A stretch of DNA of 64,000 nucleotides, from contig CANNFQ010000006.1 in assembly GCA_947503925.1 (NCBI GenBank), positions 62,001-126,000 on the forward strand, read 5' to 3'. Below the pieces are notes generated by a model, which searched no databases, was not told the DNA's origin, and worked only from the letters and a program-made list of their open reading frames with translations. The position numbers and the translations under genes are program-made. Of the stretch, positions 16,606 through 26,419 are shown in pieces; the first letter of the stretch is position 1, and every line of letters starts with the position of its first letter. Source of the stretch: an uncultured Paracoccaceae bacterium (GTDB taxonomy: Bacteria > Pseudomonadota > Alphaproteobacteria > Rhodobacterales > Rhodobacteraceae).

Positions 16606-16889
16606 TCGATGATATCCCCCCGCAACACGAACCTTGCATAGGCGACGGTCGACACGAAACCCAACATCGCGATGATGAGCGAAACCTCGAAATAGATCTG
16701 CGCCCCTTGTGCGATCCCCAAAAGAACGATCAGGCCAATCGCGTTGATCACCATCGTATCCAGCGCCAGAATGCGGTCTCCGGTATTGGGTCCGATCACC
16801 AACCGGACCATCGCCATCACCTGCGCCAGGATCACCACGGCAAAGGCAACGATCAGCGCGATATTCATCAGGTTCTCTGCGATACTCAT
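16602..16889 (-). CDS. phaF: Na+(K+)/H+ antiporter subunit F
   Basis: A 95-residue protein with three membrane helices. The family sequence MVRLVIGPNTGDRILALDTMVINAIGLIVLLG carries the conserved GP...DR..ALD motif of MnhF/MrpF/PhaF. It overlaps phaE and phaG by four bases on each side, indicating coupled translation within the Mrp complex operon. Confidence 0.93.
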   Translation of the reverse strand: MSIAENLMNIALIVAFAVVILAQVMAMVRLVIGPNTGDRILALDTMVINAIGLIVLLGIAQGAQIYFEVSLIIAMLGFVSTVAYARFVLRGDIIE

Positions 16890-17386
16890 GCGAAAATCTC
16901 CTTCAGGCGACGCTCATAGCGGTGCTTGATCTCATCGCGTACCGCATCGGGGTCATCTGTATCCAACGCATGCACCAAAAGGCTGTGCCCCTCATCTGAC
17001 AGATCGGCAGAGACCGTGCCGGGGGTCAGGGTGATTGTACCGGCCAGGATCGTAATCGCCTCGGGTTGACGCAATTCCAGCGGGACAATGACCCAGGCGG
17101 GACGCAATTTGGAATTGGGGCGCGTCAGCACGATCCAGGCCACCTGCACATTGGCCACCATGATGTCCCACATCACGATCAGGCTATAGGTGAACATCTT
17201 GCCCAGTTTGAATGATTTGGGCGTATCGGGCCACCAGATCGATGTGCTCCAAGGAATGATGATCCCCAGGATAAGCCCAAAAACCACCATCCCGGCCGAT
17301 ATGTCATTTTGCAGCAGGGTCCAAACAATCGTCAGGATCAGCGTCAGAAACGGATGTGGCATAATCCAGCGCAGTGCAGCTGTCAT
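16886..17386 (-). CDS. phaE: Na+(K+)/H+ antiporter subunit E
   Basis: A 166-residue MnhE/MrpE/PhaE protein. Two or three hydrophobic segments lie at the N terminus, followed by a hydrophilic part with ITILAGTITLTPGTVSADLSDEGHSLLVHALD, the family signature. I start at the ATG at 17386, one base after the phaD stop; the longer frame to 17512 overlaps phaD and lacks family similarity. Confidence 0.93.
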   Translation of the reverse strand: MTAALRWIMPHPFLTLILTIVWTLLQNDISAGMVVFGLILGIIIPWSTSIWWPDTPKSFKLGKMFTYSLIVMWDIMVANVQVAWIVLTRPNSKLRPAWVIVPLELRQPEAITILAGTITLTPGTVSADLSDEGHSLLVHALDTDDPDAVRDEIKHRYERRLKEIFA

Positions 17387-17387
17387 A

Positions 17388-18932
17388 TCAATGGTCCTCC
17401 GTCGTTGGTTTGCTGAGCTTGCCGGGCGTGTCCAGCACGGTGGATATATAATCATCCGGCGCAAATAGCTGCTCTGCCATTGTGGTGGTATAGCGATGCA
17501 CTTGCCCGGCAAAGACCGTCAGCAGGATCAGCATGGCAACCAACCCGCCTACGGCTGCATATGACAATGCGGATGGGGCCGGGTGAGGTTCAGCCTCCGG
17601 GTCGGGCTCCACGCTTTGCGCTTTCCAGAACACGGTGCTGCCTGCGCGGGCGAACCCGACAACACTGACCAGGCTGGCCGACAGGATAATCGCCCAGGTC
17701 CAGACCGCCAGCGGCGTGGTAAAGGCGGCATCAAGGATCAGCAGTTTGCCCACGAACCCAGACAATGGCGGCAGGCCGGTCATCGCGATGGCCGCCACAA
17801 AGAACAGACCAGCAGTCAGCGCGGCCCCGGCCACAGGCGGGGTTGTTGTCAGTTCCAGATGCCCTCGGCTGGCGCGCACCAGATCGGTGATCAGGAACAG
17901 CGCGGCAGCGGCCAATGTGGAATGCAGGATGTAATACAGCGCGGCCGCGATCCCCAATTGCGAAAACAGTGCAATCGCCACCATCACCATGCCCATGGAT
18001 CCAATGACGGCAAAGGCGACCAGCCTGTCCAGCTTCTTGGCTGCCAGCACACCGACCATCCCGATAGCGAGCGAGATGAGGGCCGCAGGCAACAGCCAAA
18101 GCCCGTGCAAGCCTTCGGTCACCGTCAGATCAGGCGGGAAGACCAACGTATAGACCCGGATGATCGCATAGGCGCCCACCTTGGTCATGATCGCGAACAA
18201 GGCGGCGACCGGGGCGGGGGCCTCTGCATAGCTGGAGGGTAGCCAGAAATGCAGCGGCACAACCGCCGCTTTGATGGCGAAGACCAGGATCAGCAGGACT
18301 GATGCGATACGAATACCCACTGTCGCATCTGCATCTATCAAGGTGACCCGCTGCGCCAGATCGGCCATGTTCAGCGTACCCGTCTCTGCATAAATGGCCC
18401 CAAGGGCGAATAGAAACAGGGTCGACCCCAGCAGGTTGAACAGCACATATTGGACCCCTGCCCGCAGGCGCGCATTGCCACCCGCATGGATCATCAGCCC
18501 GTAGGATGCGATCAGCAGCACCTCAAAGAACACAAACAGGTTGAATAGGTCACCGGTCAGGAAGGCACCCATGATCCCCATCAACTGAAACTGATACAGC
18601 GCATGGAAATGGCGCCCCCGTTCATCCCAGCCCGACCCGATGGCATAGAGCAGCACAAACAGCGACAGAACCGCCGTCAGCAGCACCATCATGGTCGATA
18701 GCCGGTCCGCGACCACCACAATCCCAAACGGCGCGGCCCAGTCACCCAATTGATAAAGCGTAACCGTCCCGTCAGCGGCTTGCCAGGCCAGCCCGGATGT
18801 AATCGCGATCAGGGCAACCACACCGGTAACTGACAGCACCCGCTGAATACCGATATGGTAACGGGCGGCAAGCACGATAAACGGGGCCAGGATCGCCGGT
18901 AAGACGACCGGCAGGATAACCCAATGGCTCAT
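17388..18932 (-). CDS. phaD: Na+(K+)/H+ antiporter subunit D
   Basis: A 514-residue polytopic protein of the NuoM/NuoN-like Mrp D family, with about fourteen hydrophobic stretches. The GDLFNLFVFFEVLLIASYGLM region with its conserved Glu and the KAAVVPLHFWLPSSYAEAP block are the proton-channel signatures. It forms one of the two ion-translocating antiporter-like subunits of the complex. Its ATG overlaps the phaC stop by four bases. Confidence 0.95.
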   Translation of the reverse strand: MSHWVILPVVLPAILAPFIVLAARYHIGIQRVLSVTGVVALIAITSGLAWQAADGTVTLYQLGDWAAPFGIVVVADRLSTMMVLLTAVLSLFVLLYAIGSGWDERGRHFHALYQFQLMGIMGAFLTGDLFNLFVFFEVLLIASYGLMIHAGGNARLRAGVQYVLFNLLGSTLFLFALGAIYAETGTLNMADLAQRVTLIDADATVGIRIASVLLILVFAIKAAVVPLHFWLPSSYAEAPAPVAALFAIMTKVGAYAIIRVYTLVFPPDLTVTEGLHGLWLLPAALISLAIGMVGVLAAKKLDRLVAFAVIGSMGMVMVAIALFSQLGIAAALYYILHSTLAAAALFLITDLVRASRGHLELTTTPPVAGAALTAGLFFVAAIAMTGLPPLSGFVGKLLILDAAFTTPLAVWTWAIILSASLVSVVGFARAGSTVFWKAQSVEPDPEAEPHPAPSALSYAAVGGLVAMLILLTVFAGQVHRYTTTMAEQLFAPDDYISTVLDTPGKLSKPTTEDH

Positions 18933-19279
18933 ATCAGGTCCTCCGGCTCTTCCATGTCGGTTTTGGGGTCATTCACAGCGTCATCATTGGCCCCCAGATA
19001 AGATCCAAGCGCGATCATCACCACCACCGCCGTCATCCCGAATGAAATCACGATGGCCGTCAGGACCAATGCCTGCGGCAGCGGGTCGGTGTAGTTTGTG
19101 GCGTCCGACAGGATTGGTGGCGCACCGACCTTCAGGCGGCCTGATGAAAACAGGAAAACGTTCACCGCATAGGTCAGCAACGACACGCCCATGATGACCG
19201 GGAATGTGCGCAGGCGCAGGACAAGATAAAGCCCGGCTGCCGTCAGGATGCCAATGGCAGAGGCGACAAGCAATTCCAT
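18929..19279 (-). CDS. phaC: Na+(K+)/H+ antiporter subunit C
   Basis: A 116-residue NuoK-like protein with three hydrophobic helices, MELLVASAIGILTAAGLYLVL onward. The conserved DPLPQALVLTAIVISFGMTAVVV follows, then an acidic tail. The start at 19279 follows the phaAB stop by one base; a longer frame would extend into phaAB. It is part of the membrane antiporter complex. Confidence 0.94.
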   Translation of the reverse strand: MELLVASAIGILTAAGLYLVLRLRTFPVIMGVSLLTYAVNVFLFSSGRLKVGAPPILSDATNYTDPLPQALVLTAIVISFGMTAVVVMIALGSYLGANDDAVNDPKTDMEEPEDLI

Positions 19280-19280
19280 C

Positions 19281-22136
19281 TTACGCGCCCTCCTCGGCCA
19301 ACTCGCGGGAAGGATCAATATCCATCGGGTGATCACTATCCTCCATATGGGCGCGGCGGGCCAATCGCGAGAAGCTTTCCAGCGACAGCATCACAGCGCC
19401 GACGACAGCCAGGAACACGCCAAGGTCAAACAGGGCCGCGGTTGCCAATTCGAATTTTTCGAAGGGCGGGATGCGGACATATGTGAAATCAGACGTCAGG
19501 AATGGTTTGGCCACAAACCATGACCCGATCCCGGTCAGGCCAGCGATCAGCACACCCGCCCCGATGACCCCATGATAGGGATAGCGAAGCCGGGCCGAGG
19601 TCCAGCTAAAGCCGCTGGCCATATATTGCATGACCACCGCAATCGATACGATCAGACCGGCGATGAACCCGCCACCGGGCTCATTATGGCCGCGCAGGAA
19701 GATGTAGAAACCCACCATCAGCACAACAGGCATGATTACGCGGGTCAGGACGACCATCATCATCGGATGCATGTCACCAGCGCGCGGCTGGTCGGGCAAA
19801 CGATTCAGCAACCGGGCGCGGACCGGACCATCCAGCAATGTCTCGGTCAGGGCATAGATCAGCAATGCGGCAATCCCCAGCACGATAATCTCGCCATAGG
19901 TGTCAAAGCCCCGGAAATCGACAAGGATGACATTGACCACATTGGTGCCGCCGCCGCCTTTGTAAGAATTCGCGAGGTGGAACTCGGAGATCGGCGTGGT
20001 AACCGCCTCGCGCAGCAGATAGTGATAGGCCATCGCCATCGTGGCCAGACCACCAGCAATGGCAATCCCGGCATCGCGGGTCCGGCGGATCACCGTGCTT
20101 TCGACAGGGGTTGTCTTGGGCAGGAAATTCAGCGCCAGCAGCAGCAGGATGATGGTTACCACCTCAACGGTGATCTGGGTCATCGCCAGATCGGGAGCGC
20201 TGAAATAGACAAATGCGACCGACACCATCAGGCCAACAATGCCGATCAGGATCAGCGATAGCAGGCGATTGCGATGCAGGAAAACCAGACCGCATGTGGC
20301 CACAACCAGCATCAGCCAGCCACCAAATGACACCGGGTCAATTGGCTGCACAGCCCGGGTGGGTGGCGCAATCGTGCCCGTGGTCCAGGCGTGATAGCCT
20401 GCGGCGACAACCGTGATCGCAAAAATCGCAGCATAGCGGGAAAAAGCGCCATTATGCACGCCGTGTATGGTGCCACGGGCGAAGTTGACACATGCCGCAA
20501 TCAGCGCGTCGAAAATCACCTTGGCCTCGGGGCGCGGGGTGGCATCCCATACGCGCAGCAGCGGTTTGAACAGGGCCAGCACGATCAGGCCACCAACAAC
20601 GGCGGCAATTGACATGTAAAGCGCAGGCACCAGCCCGTGCCAGATTTTCAGATAGTTTTTGGGCACTTCAGCCGCTGGGCCCAAAACCGAACCAGTGACC
20701 ATCTTGACGAATGGTTCTGCCAGAAACGGGGCACAGCCGATCACAACTACCAGCACGACCAGCAGGGCAGGCGGTCCCCACATGCCAAATCCGGGATCAT
20801 GCGGCGTGGCGGGATAATCATCGCGTACGGGGCCAAGGAATGTGTGACCGATCAGGCGGAAGCAATAGGCGGCAGAGAACAGCGCGCCAACCGTGGCCAT
20901 CACCGGAACCAGCCAGGGTGAGCCAAACAGCTCCGTGTGCAAGGCTTCTTCCAGCATCATTTCCTTGGATAGGAACCCGTTCAGAAACGGAATACCGGCC
21001 ATCGACAGCGAGGCGAGGGTGGCGATCACAAAAGTCACCGGCATCAGCTTGCGCAAGCCACCAAGGCGCCGGATATCGCGGGTATGGGCCTCGTGATCGA
21101 TAATACCTGCGGACATGAAAAGTGCGGCCTTGAACGTGGCGTGGTTGAGGATGTGAAACACGGCCGCCATGGCACCAAAAGCAGTGCCGGTCCCCAAAAG
21201 CATCGTGATCAGACCCAGATGGCTGACCGTGGAAAAGGCCAGCAGCGCCTTCAGGTCATGCTTGAACAACCCGATCACGGCACCCAGCACCATGGTGATC
21301 AGACCGGCGGTTGTGACAATCACGAACCATTCCGTCGTACCGGACAACACCGGCCACATCCGGGCCATCAGGAAAATGCCCGCCTTCACCATGGTTGCGG
21401 AATGCAGATAGGCCGAAACCGGGGTCGGGGCGGCCATCGCGTGCGGCAGCCAGAAATGGAACGGGAACTGGGCGGATTTCGTGAAACAACCCAGCAGGAT
21501 CAGGATCAGGGCAGGCAGGTAAAGCGGGCTCTCCTGGATCATCTCGCGGTTCTGCAAAATGACGCTCAGGTCATAGCTGCCGACAATCTGGCCAAGGATC
21601 AGCATGCCACCGATCATGGCAAGGCCACCCATACCGGTCACAGCCAGCGCCATACGGGCACCCTGACGGCCTTCGGGCAGATGTTTCCAGTAGCCGATCA
21701 ACAGGAAGGATGACAGCGACGTCAACTCCCAGAAAATCAGCAAAAGCAAGATGTTATCCGACAGGACAATGCCCACCATCGCGCCTTGGAACAGCAGCAG
21801 ATAAGTGAAAAATTCGCCCATATTGTCCTTGCGGGACAGATAATACCGGGCGTATGTGATGATCAGCAGGCCGATGCCAAGGATCAGCAGGGCAAAGAAA
21901 AAGCCAAGCCCATCCAGCATCAGATTAAAGTTCAGGCCAAGCAGGGGCATCCAATCCACACCTGTCTGCACTACCTCTCCGGCAAAAACCGCCGGGGCGT
22001 GGCTCAACAACCCGATGAATGCAGCAAGGCTAAAGGTGAACGTCACACCGGCACATGCGGTACGACCAGCGGCATTCATCAGCCCGGGCAGCAAGGCGCC
22101 CAAAAAGGGCAAGGCGACGATAAGGAAGAGGGACAC
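19281..22136 (-). CDS. phaAB: Na+(K+)/H+ antiporter subunit A fused to subunit B
   Basis: A 951-residue fusion. The first 750 residues are the NuoL-like subunit A, with WELTSLSSFLLIGYWK and KSAQFPFHFWLPHAMAAPTPVSAYLHSATMVKAG. The last 170 residues are subunit B: VILMVGF-like helices and GGGFIAGLIVSIAVVMQYMASG. The A-B fusion defines group 2 Mrp systems such as Pha of Sinorhizobium. It starts with GTG at 22136, with AGGAG seven bases upstream. Group 2 members handle K+ or Na+ efflux and alkaline pH; which ion applies here cannot be read from sequence. Confidence 0.95.
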   Translation of the reverse strand: MSLFLIVALPFLGALLPGLMNAAGRTACAGVTFTFSLAAFIGLLSHAPAVFAGEVVQTGVDWMPLLGLNFNLMLDGLGFFFALLILGIGLLIITYARYYLSRKDNMGEFFTYLLLFQGAMVGIVLSDNILLLLIFWELTSLSSFLLIGYWKHLPEGRQGARMALAVTGMGGLAMIGGMLILGQIVGSYDLSVILQNREMIQESPLYLPALILILLGCFTKSAQFPFHFWLPHAMAAPTPVSAYLHSATMVKAGIFLMARMWPVLSGTTEWFVIVTTAGLITMVLGAVIGLFKHDLKALLAFSTVSHLGLITMLLGTGTAFGAMAAVFHILNHATFKAALFMSAGIIDHEAHTRDIRRLGGLRKLMPVTFVIATLASLSMAGIPFLNGFLSKEMMLEEALHTELFGSPWLVPVMATVGALFSAAYCFRLIGHTFLGPVRDDYPATPHDPGFGMWGPPALLVVLVVVIGCAPFLAEPFVKMVTGSVLGPAAEVPKNYLKIWHGLVPALYMSIAAVVGGLIVLALFKPLLRVWDATPRPEAKVIFDALIAACVNFARGTIHGVHNGAFSRYAAIFAITVVAAGYHAWTTGTIAPPTRAVQPIDPVSFGGWLMLVVATCGLVFLHRNRLLSLILIGIVGLMVSVAFVYFSAPDLAMTQITVEVVTIILLLLALNFLPKTTPVESTVIRRTRDAGIAIAGGLATMAMAYHYLLREAVTTPISEFHLANSYKGGGGTNVVNVILVDFRGFDTYGEIIVLGIAALLIYALTETLLDGPVRARLLNRLPDQPRAGDMHPMMMVVLTRVIMPVVLMVGFYIFLRGHNEPGGGFIAGLIVSIAVVMQYMASGFSWTSARLRYPYHGVIGAGVLIAGLTGIGSWFVAKPFLTSDFTYVRIPPFEKFELATAALFDLGVFLAVVGAVMLSLESFSRLARRAHMEDSDHPMDIDPSRELAEEGA

Positions 22137-22256
22137 GCGAACTCCTGATCTAAGGGCCTGAAGGTTTTATACTTTCTGGGTCAAAATGCGCCGGGCCTCA
22201 AGCGAAACCGGCGATTTTCTATCGAAATAGGCCTGGTTTCGGGGATTGCTAGTGTC

Positions 22257-22688
22257 TCAGGTCCGGTTTCGACCCGGACGGGTCACCCACATGCCGGCAA
22301 GGATCAAGGCAACGCCGATACCACGAGCCACAGGGCTACCGGGCGCGCCTAAAATGATGTCTAGCACGACGCCTGAAATCATTTGGCCGGCGATAATCAA
22401 CATTGCAGTCTGCGCCGCACCAATGCGGGCTATCAGCCAACTGCCCGCAGCGATAAAAATCACGCCGACCGGGCCGCCCAGATAGGCCCACCATGGGGAC
22501 GCCACCGGTTCGCCTGCAAATAAGCCGCCAAACGCCATTGCGGCCAAGGTAATGAAAATCAAGCCAATCAGGTGATTCCAAAACGACGATTCCATCGCTG
22601 ATGTGGACAGGGCCAACCGGCCATTGATTTGGCGCGACAGACCGACCAGTACACCAGCCAGCACCGCAAGGGCGGCAAAACCGATCAT
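22257..22688 (-). CDS. DMT family transporter, DUF606/YdcZ type (second of a pair)
   Basis: A 143-residue membrane protein with about five hydrophobic segments, MIGFAALAVLAGVLVGLSRQINGRLA onward, matching DUF606 (YdcZ) small transporters. The ATG at 22688 overlaps the stop of the preceding paralogue by four bases, so the pair is translated together and probably forms a heterodimer. Substrate unknown. Confidence 0.85.
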   Translation of the reverse strand: MIGFAALAVLAGVLVGLSRQINGRLALSTSAMESSFWNHLIGLIFITLAAMAFGGLFAGEPVASPWWAYLGGPVGVIFIAAGSWLIARIGAAQTAMLIIAGQMISGVVLDIILGAPGSPVARGIGVALILAGMWVTRPGRNRT

Positions 22689-23152
22689 GATGCACCGCCG
22701 AAAAAGATGATAATCAGACTGCCTGCCGTGATCAGGGCCAGCGACAGGTAGTCGCGCGGCCCTGGCATCTTTTGCGGCAGACCAAACAGGCCCCGGATAT
22801 CGGCAAACAGGCTGAACAGAACCTGCCCGGCAAGCCCCAGCGCGATGGTGCCTGACAGGGCCAGCGCGGTGTTCATGGTGGCCGATGTCAACATCACCGT
22901 CAGCGCCCCGGACACCCCGCCCAGATAGGTCCATAGCGGCGGACGCGCCGCCGCCGCACGCCGCGGGCGCAGCCAGATCAGCAGGGCCAATGCCGCCACG
23001 CTCCCCGTAAGGTGTGGCACCCAGGATGCGAAAAACAACGACCCGTAAGCGGCCAAAGTGCCATTGAACAGCACCATCAGGCTCAGCAAACCACCGGCCC
23101 CAAAAGCAGCGGCAAAGTGGTAAAGGCGAGGGGCGTCAGGGGTGTCGTTCAT
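22685..23152 (-). CDS. DMT family transporter, DUF606/YdcZ type (first of a pair)
   Basis: A 155-residue membrane protein, similar in layout to its downstream partner, with NGTLAAYGSLFFASWVPHLTGSVAALALL and TALALSGTIALGLAGQVLFSLFADIRGLFG. The chosen ATG at 23152 gives the length typical of DUF606 proteins. Two adjacent DUF606 genes are a common arrangement of paired small multidrug-type carriers; the function here is inferred only from family. Confidence 0.85.
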   Translation of the reverse strand: MNDTPDAPRLYHFAAAFGAGGLLSLMVLFNGTLAAYGSLFFASWVPHLTGSVAALALLIWLRPRRAAAARPPLWTYLGGVSGALTVMLTSATMNTALALSGTIALGLAGQVLFSLFADIRGLFGLPQKMPGPRDYLSLALITAGSLIIIFFGGAS

Positions 23153-23192
23153 AAGGTGCAGCCCTACAGGCGACACACGCTGGCGTCCAGTG

Positions 23193-23540
23193 TCAGGCGA
23201 CGGGCTCCGGTGATTGCCACAGCGCACCAAAAAGGGCCACCACCGCCAGCAGATTGGTGCAGGCAATCCCGGCGTAAATCCAGCCCGGTACATCACCCAA
23301 GGCCCAGATATTGCTCACCGCGAAGCTGGTCCCGATCAAGAGCACCACAAAGGCGATATAGGCCAGCCAACGCCAACCGCGCAGCAGCCCATAGGCAAAA
23401 CCGGCATAGATGACGGCAACCGCCAATAGCGGCCCGGCTGCGGCACCAAAGCCGCCGATAATCACAGCCAGCACATGAAGCCCGGCGGACAGTGCCACGA
23501 AATTCGCAGCCCACCGCATCGCACCTTTGGTTTTTGTCAT
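23193..23540 (-). CDS. Small four-helix membrane protein, unknown function
   Basis: A 115-residue hydrophobic protein with four predicted membrane segments (WAANFVALSAGLHVLAVIIGG, LLAVAVIYAGFAYGLL, LAYIAFVVLLIGTSFAV, WIYAGIACTNLLAVVALFGAL). I recognise no named family. The ATG at 23540 has AGGT eight bases upstream and is preferred to one at 23552. It is eight bases from the end of the cytochrome gene on the same strand, so it may be the last gene of the molybdoenzyme unit. Confidence 0.7.
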   Translation of the reverse strand: MTKTKGAMRWAANFVALSAGLHVLAVIIGGFGAAAGPLLAVAVIYAGFAYGLLRGWRWLAYIAFVVLLIGTSFAVSNIWALGDVPGWIYAGIACTNLLAVVALFGALWQSPEPVA

Positions 23541-23548
23541 CTCAGACC

Positions 23549-24163
23549 TCATTCATCATTTGCGCAAGGATAGCCCGCAACACCCCAGGTCAGCACGTCA
23601 TCAACATGTTCCTGCAAACTATAGGGGGCAGGTTCACGCCCGCCACCGGGGCTCCACGCCCAATGCAGGATCAGATCATGATCCAGATGACTGGCGATTT
23701 CCCGAAAATCACGCCCGCCATTGCGCGCGGGATCGCGCAACTGGTTGCAGATATCGACCATGGATTTGCCAAACCATTCAGCCTCGACCGGGGCCAACTG
23801 CCAGTTCATGGCGACCTGCGGGGCCGCATGTGGCCGGTCATTGGACGTTTCGCGATAGGCGTGGCAGGTGGCGCATTGCACATATTCGGCACCAATCCGG
23901 CTGTCGCCTGCATTGACATTCATGCCATGCGGGCGCGATTTGCCATAGCTTGGGCCAGACCACATCGGGATGTTATCGGCCCCCACATGACAGTTGGAAC
24001 AGCGCGGATGCGACGTGACCTCGTAAATGCGCTGCCACGCGGCCAGCCCATCTTCGCGGCTGACGGACCCATCGGCAGGGGGATTGATTGATACGTTTTC
24101 GCCCTCTGCAAAGGCCGTGATGGCAAAAGAACTGGCCACAAGGCTGGCAACAAACCATTTCAT
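23549..24163 (-). CDS. Periplasmic c-type cytochrome with two haem sites, molybdoenzyme partner
   Basis: A 204-residue protein with a Sec signal peptide, MKWFVASLVASSFAITAFA, cleaved near residue 19. Two CxxCH haem sites are present: CSNCH at 55-59 and CATCH at 97-101. The gene lies 12 bases downstream of the molybdoenzyme large subunit, so it is a good candidate electron acceptor for that exported enzyme. AAGGGG before the ATG at 24163 supports the start. Family resemblance is to isoquinoline-oxidoreductase-associated cytochromes; the electron path is inferred. Confidence 0.82.
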   Translation of the reverse strand: MKWFVASLVASSFAITAFAEGENVSINPPADGSVSREDGLAAWQRIYEVTSHPRCSNCHVGADNIPMWSGPSYGKSRPHGMNVNAGDSRIGAEYVQCATCHAYRETSNDRPHAAPQVAMNWQLAPVEAEWFGKSMVDICNQLRDPARNGGRDFREIASHLDHDLILHWAWSPGGGREPAPYSLQEHVDDVLTWGVAGYPCANDE

Positions 24164-24175
24164 CGCAACCACCCC

Positions 24176-26416
24176 TTAGACAAAATCGACGAATTTGTTG
24201 AACGGCATCTCGCGCAGGCGTTCACCCGTCAGATCAAAAATGGCGCTGGCCAATGCGGCGGCGGCAGGCGGGACAGGGGGTTCACCAATGCCACGAATTT
24301 TCGCCGCATTCTGCAACCCGCGCACGATGATCTCGGGCGTTTGATAGATCCGCATGCCTTGGGCGGCATGGTAATTGGTCTGCTCTGCCATGCCATCGGC
24401 ATAGGTGATTTCCGAATTGATCGCATGGCCCAGCGCCCAGATGACACCGCCCTGCACCTGATTTTCAAAATTGACCGGATCAATCACGCGGCCCACATCT
24501 GCGGCGACATAGACACGGTCGATCTTGATCCCGCCATCGGTCATGGTGACATCAATCACCTCTGCCGCAGGCACGCCGAAGCTTTCAACCAGCGCCAGAC
24601 CACGGCCCCGGCTCGGGCCAAGGTCGGTGCCCCAATCGGACATTTCGGCGACGGTTTCCAACACAGTGCGATGCACCGGATGATTGACCAGCCGCAGCCG
24701 TTCCTCCATCGGGTCGGCGCCCGCCGCGCGGATCAGTTCGTCCAAGGTATTTTCGGCAAAGAACCCGGCATGGCTGGCCCCGACAGAGCGCCATGAACTG
24801 ATCGGCCCAATTTCGGGCACGCGGTAACCGCGCACCCGCAGGTCGGGGATATCATAAGGCATGTTCCAAGCGCCCGCGACGATCTGCATATCCGGTCCAG
24901 GCACGGATTGACCGATGCGCCCCATTTGCGAATTCATGACAGAGGGTGACGCGATGTCCAGCGACAGCGCCTGCACCTGCCCGTTGGCCACTACGCCCTG
25001 CGCCCGGGACATCGCGATCTGGCGCGGGAAATCCTGCACGAAATCCTCTTCCCGGCTATAAGTCAGCTTGACTGGGGTGCCCGGCATTGTGACCGCAACC
25101 TCGGTCGCCTGCTTGATATGCTCAAACTCCAGCCGGTGGCCAAAGCTGCCGCCGGAAAACTGGTTGATGAACGTCACCTGATCGGCCTCAACGCCGGCAA
25201 TACCTGCCACCTGCTGCTGCACAAAACGGGGCATCTGATGGCCGGACCAGACCGTGACGCCATCATCTGTCACCAGCACAGTCGCGTTCAACGGCTCCAA
25301 CGGTTGGTGGGCAACGTACGGCGCGCGGTTTTCAACGGCGATGACCTCGGCACCATCAAAGGCGGCATCCACATCGCCTTCCGCGCGCCATTCCTGATCC
25401 AAACGCTCCGCGGTGAAACTGGCCGCGACTTCTTCCCAATGCCCGTCCATCTCGGCGGGGTAGGGGGCGGGGCCCCAATCGACCTCAATCGCATTGACGG
25501 CCTCAATCGCGCGCCATGTATTGTCGGCGACAACAGCAACACCGTTCTTGACTGGCACAATGGCTTTGACGCCGCGCATGGCCTCGGCCACAGTCGCGTC
25601 AAAGCTATTCATCGGGCCACCCTTGCGCGGGTTCACCCGGACAGAGGCATGAACCATCCCCTCCATCGCGATATCGATCCCGAAATCCTGCGTGCCGGTC
25701 GATTTTGCATAGGTATCGGTGCGCATCATCGGCTTGCCGACCTTTTTCCAGTCAGCCGGATCGCGCAGGGCAACCTTGGTGACAGGCGCGATCTTGGCGG
25801 CTTCTGCGGCCAGATCAGTATACGCAATCGCGCTGCCATCGGGCAGCTCAACCGCCGCATTGGCGGTCTTCAACTGGTCAACAGGCACACCGGTGCGGGC
25901 ACTAGCCGCCGCCTTGATCGTCTCACGCCCAACGGCACCGGCCATGCGCAGCTTTTCATATTGATCCGGCATGGATGTGGAACCGCCGGTGCCTTGAATA
26001 GCAATCAGCTTGAGCACACCGCCTGCCACATCGCGCATCGTTTCGGCCACGGTGCTATCATCAAAGGACATGAACGGCACGCCCTCTTCGGCAAAGGCGG
26101 TGTTGTAATAGGCCGGGGACGGTTCGCCAAAACTCAACGTGGCCTGTTCAACCTCGATATCCAACTCTTCTGCAATCAGGGCGGCCTGCGATGATTGCAC
26201 GCCTTGGCCAATATCGGCATGCGGCACGATCAGGGTGATGCCATCCGATGTCAGTTTGACGAAGGGGTTAAAGGCGGCTTCACCTTCGGCCAATCCGGCG
26301 GTTAACGGGTTAGCATGAGGGCGGGCGGCCATGAATGTGCCAAAGGCGACACCACCCAGCACGGCGGTGGACCCAATCAGGAATGTACGGCGGCCAATTG
26401 TTCTTAAACGTCCCAT
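24176..26416 (-). CDS. iorB: Exported molybdenum hydroxylase large subunit (isoquinoline 1-oxidoreductase beta type)
   Basis: A 746-residue xanthine-oxidase-family catalytic subunit. The N terminus has a Tat signal with GRRTFLIGSTAVLGGVAF. Typical blocks are DIGQGVQSSQAALIAEELD, the molybdopterin region FINQFSGGSFGHRLEFEHIKQA, and the catalytic Glu in GIGEPPVPP near the C terminus. It pairs with the 2Fe-2S subunit upstream and a cytochrome downstream. Known relatives oxidise N-heterocycles such as isoquinoline or aldehydes in the periplasm; the substrate here is not known. The modABC genes near 60 kb would supply molybdate, but they are not linked by operon. Confidence 0.9.
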   Translation of the reverse strand: MGRLRTIGRRTFLIGSTAVLGGVAFGTFMAARPHANPLTAGLAEGEAAFNPFVKLTSDGITLIVPHADIGQGVQSSQAALIAEELDIEVEQATLSFGEPSPAYYNTAFAEEGVPFMSFDDSTVAETMRDVAGGVLKLIAIQGTGGSTSMPDQYEKLRMAGAVGRETIKAAASARTGVPVDQLKTANAAVELPDGSAIAYTDLAAEAAKIAPVTKVALRDPADWKKVGKPMMRTDTYAKSTGTQDFGIDIAMEGMVHASVRVNPRKGGPMNSFDATVAEAMRGVKAIVPVKNGVAVVADNTWRAIEAVNAIEVDWGPAPYPAEMDGHWEEVAASFTAERLDQEWRAEGDVDAAFDGAEVIAVENRAPYVAHQPLEPLNATVLVTDDGVTVWSGHQMPRFVQQQVAGIAGVEADQVTFINQFSGGSFGHRLEFEHIKQATEVAVTMPGTPVKLTYSREEDFVQDFPRQIAMSRAQGVVANGQVQALSLDIASPSVMNSQMGRIGQSVPGPDMQIVAGAWNMPYDIPDLRVRGYRVPEIGPISSWRSVGASHAGFFAENTLDELIRAAGADPMEERLRLVNHPVHRTVLETVAEMSDWGTDLGPSRGRGLALVESFGVPAAEVIDVTMTDGGIKIDRVYVAADVGRVIDPVNFENQVQGGVIWALGHAINSEITYADGMAEQTNYHAAQGMRIYQTPEIIVRGLQNAAKIRGIGEPPVPPAAAALASAIFDLTGERLREMPFNKFVDFV

Positions 26417-26419
26417 TGA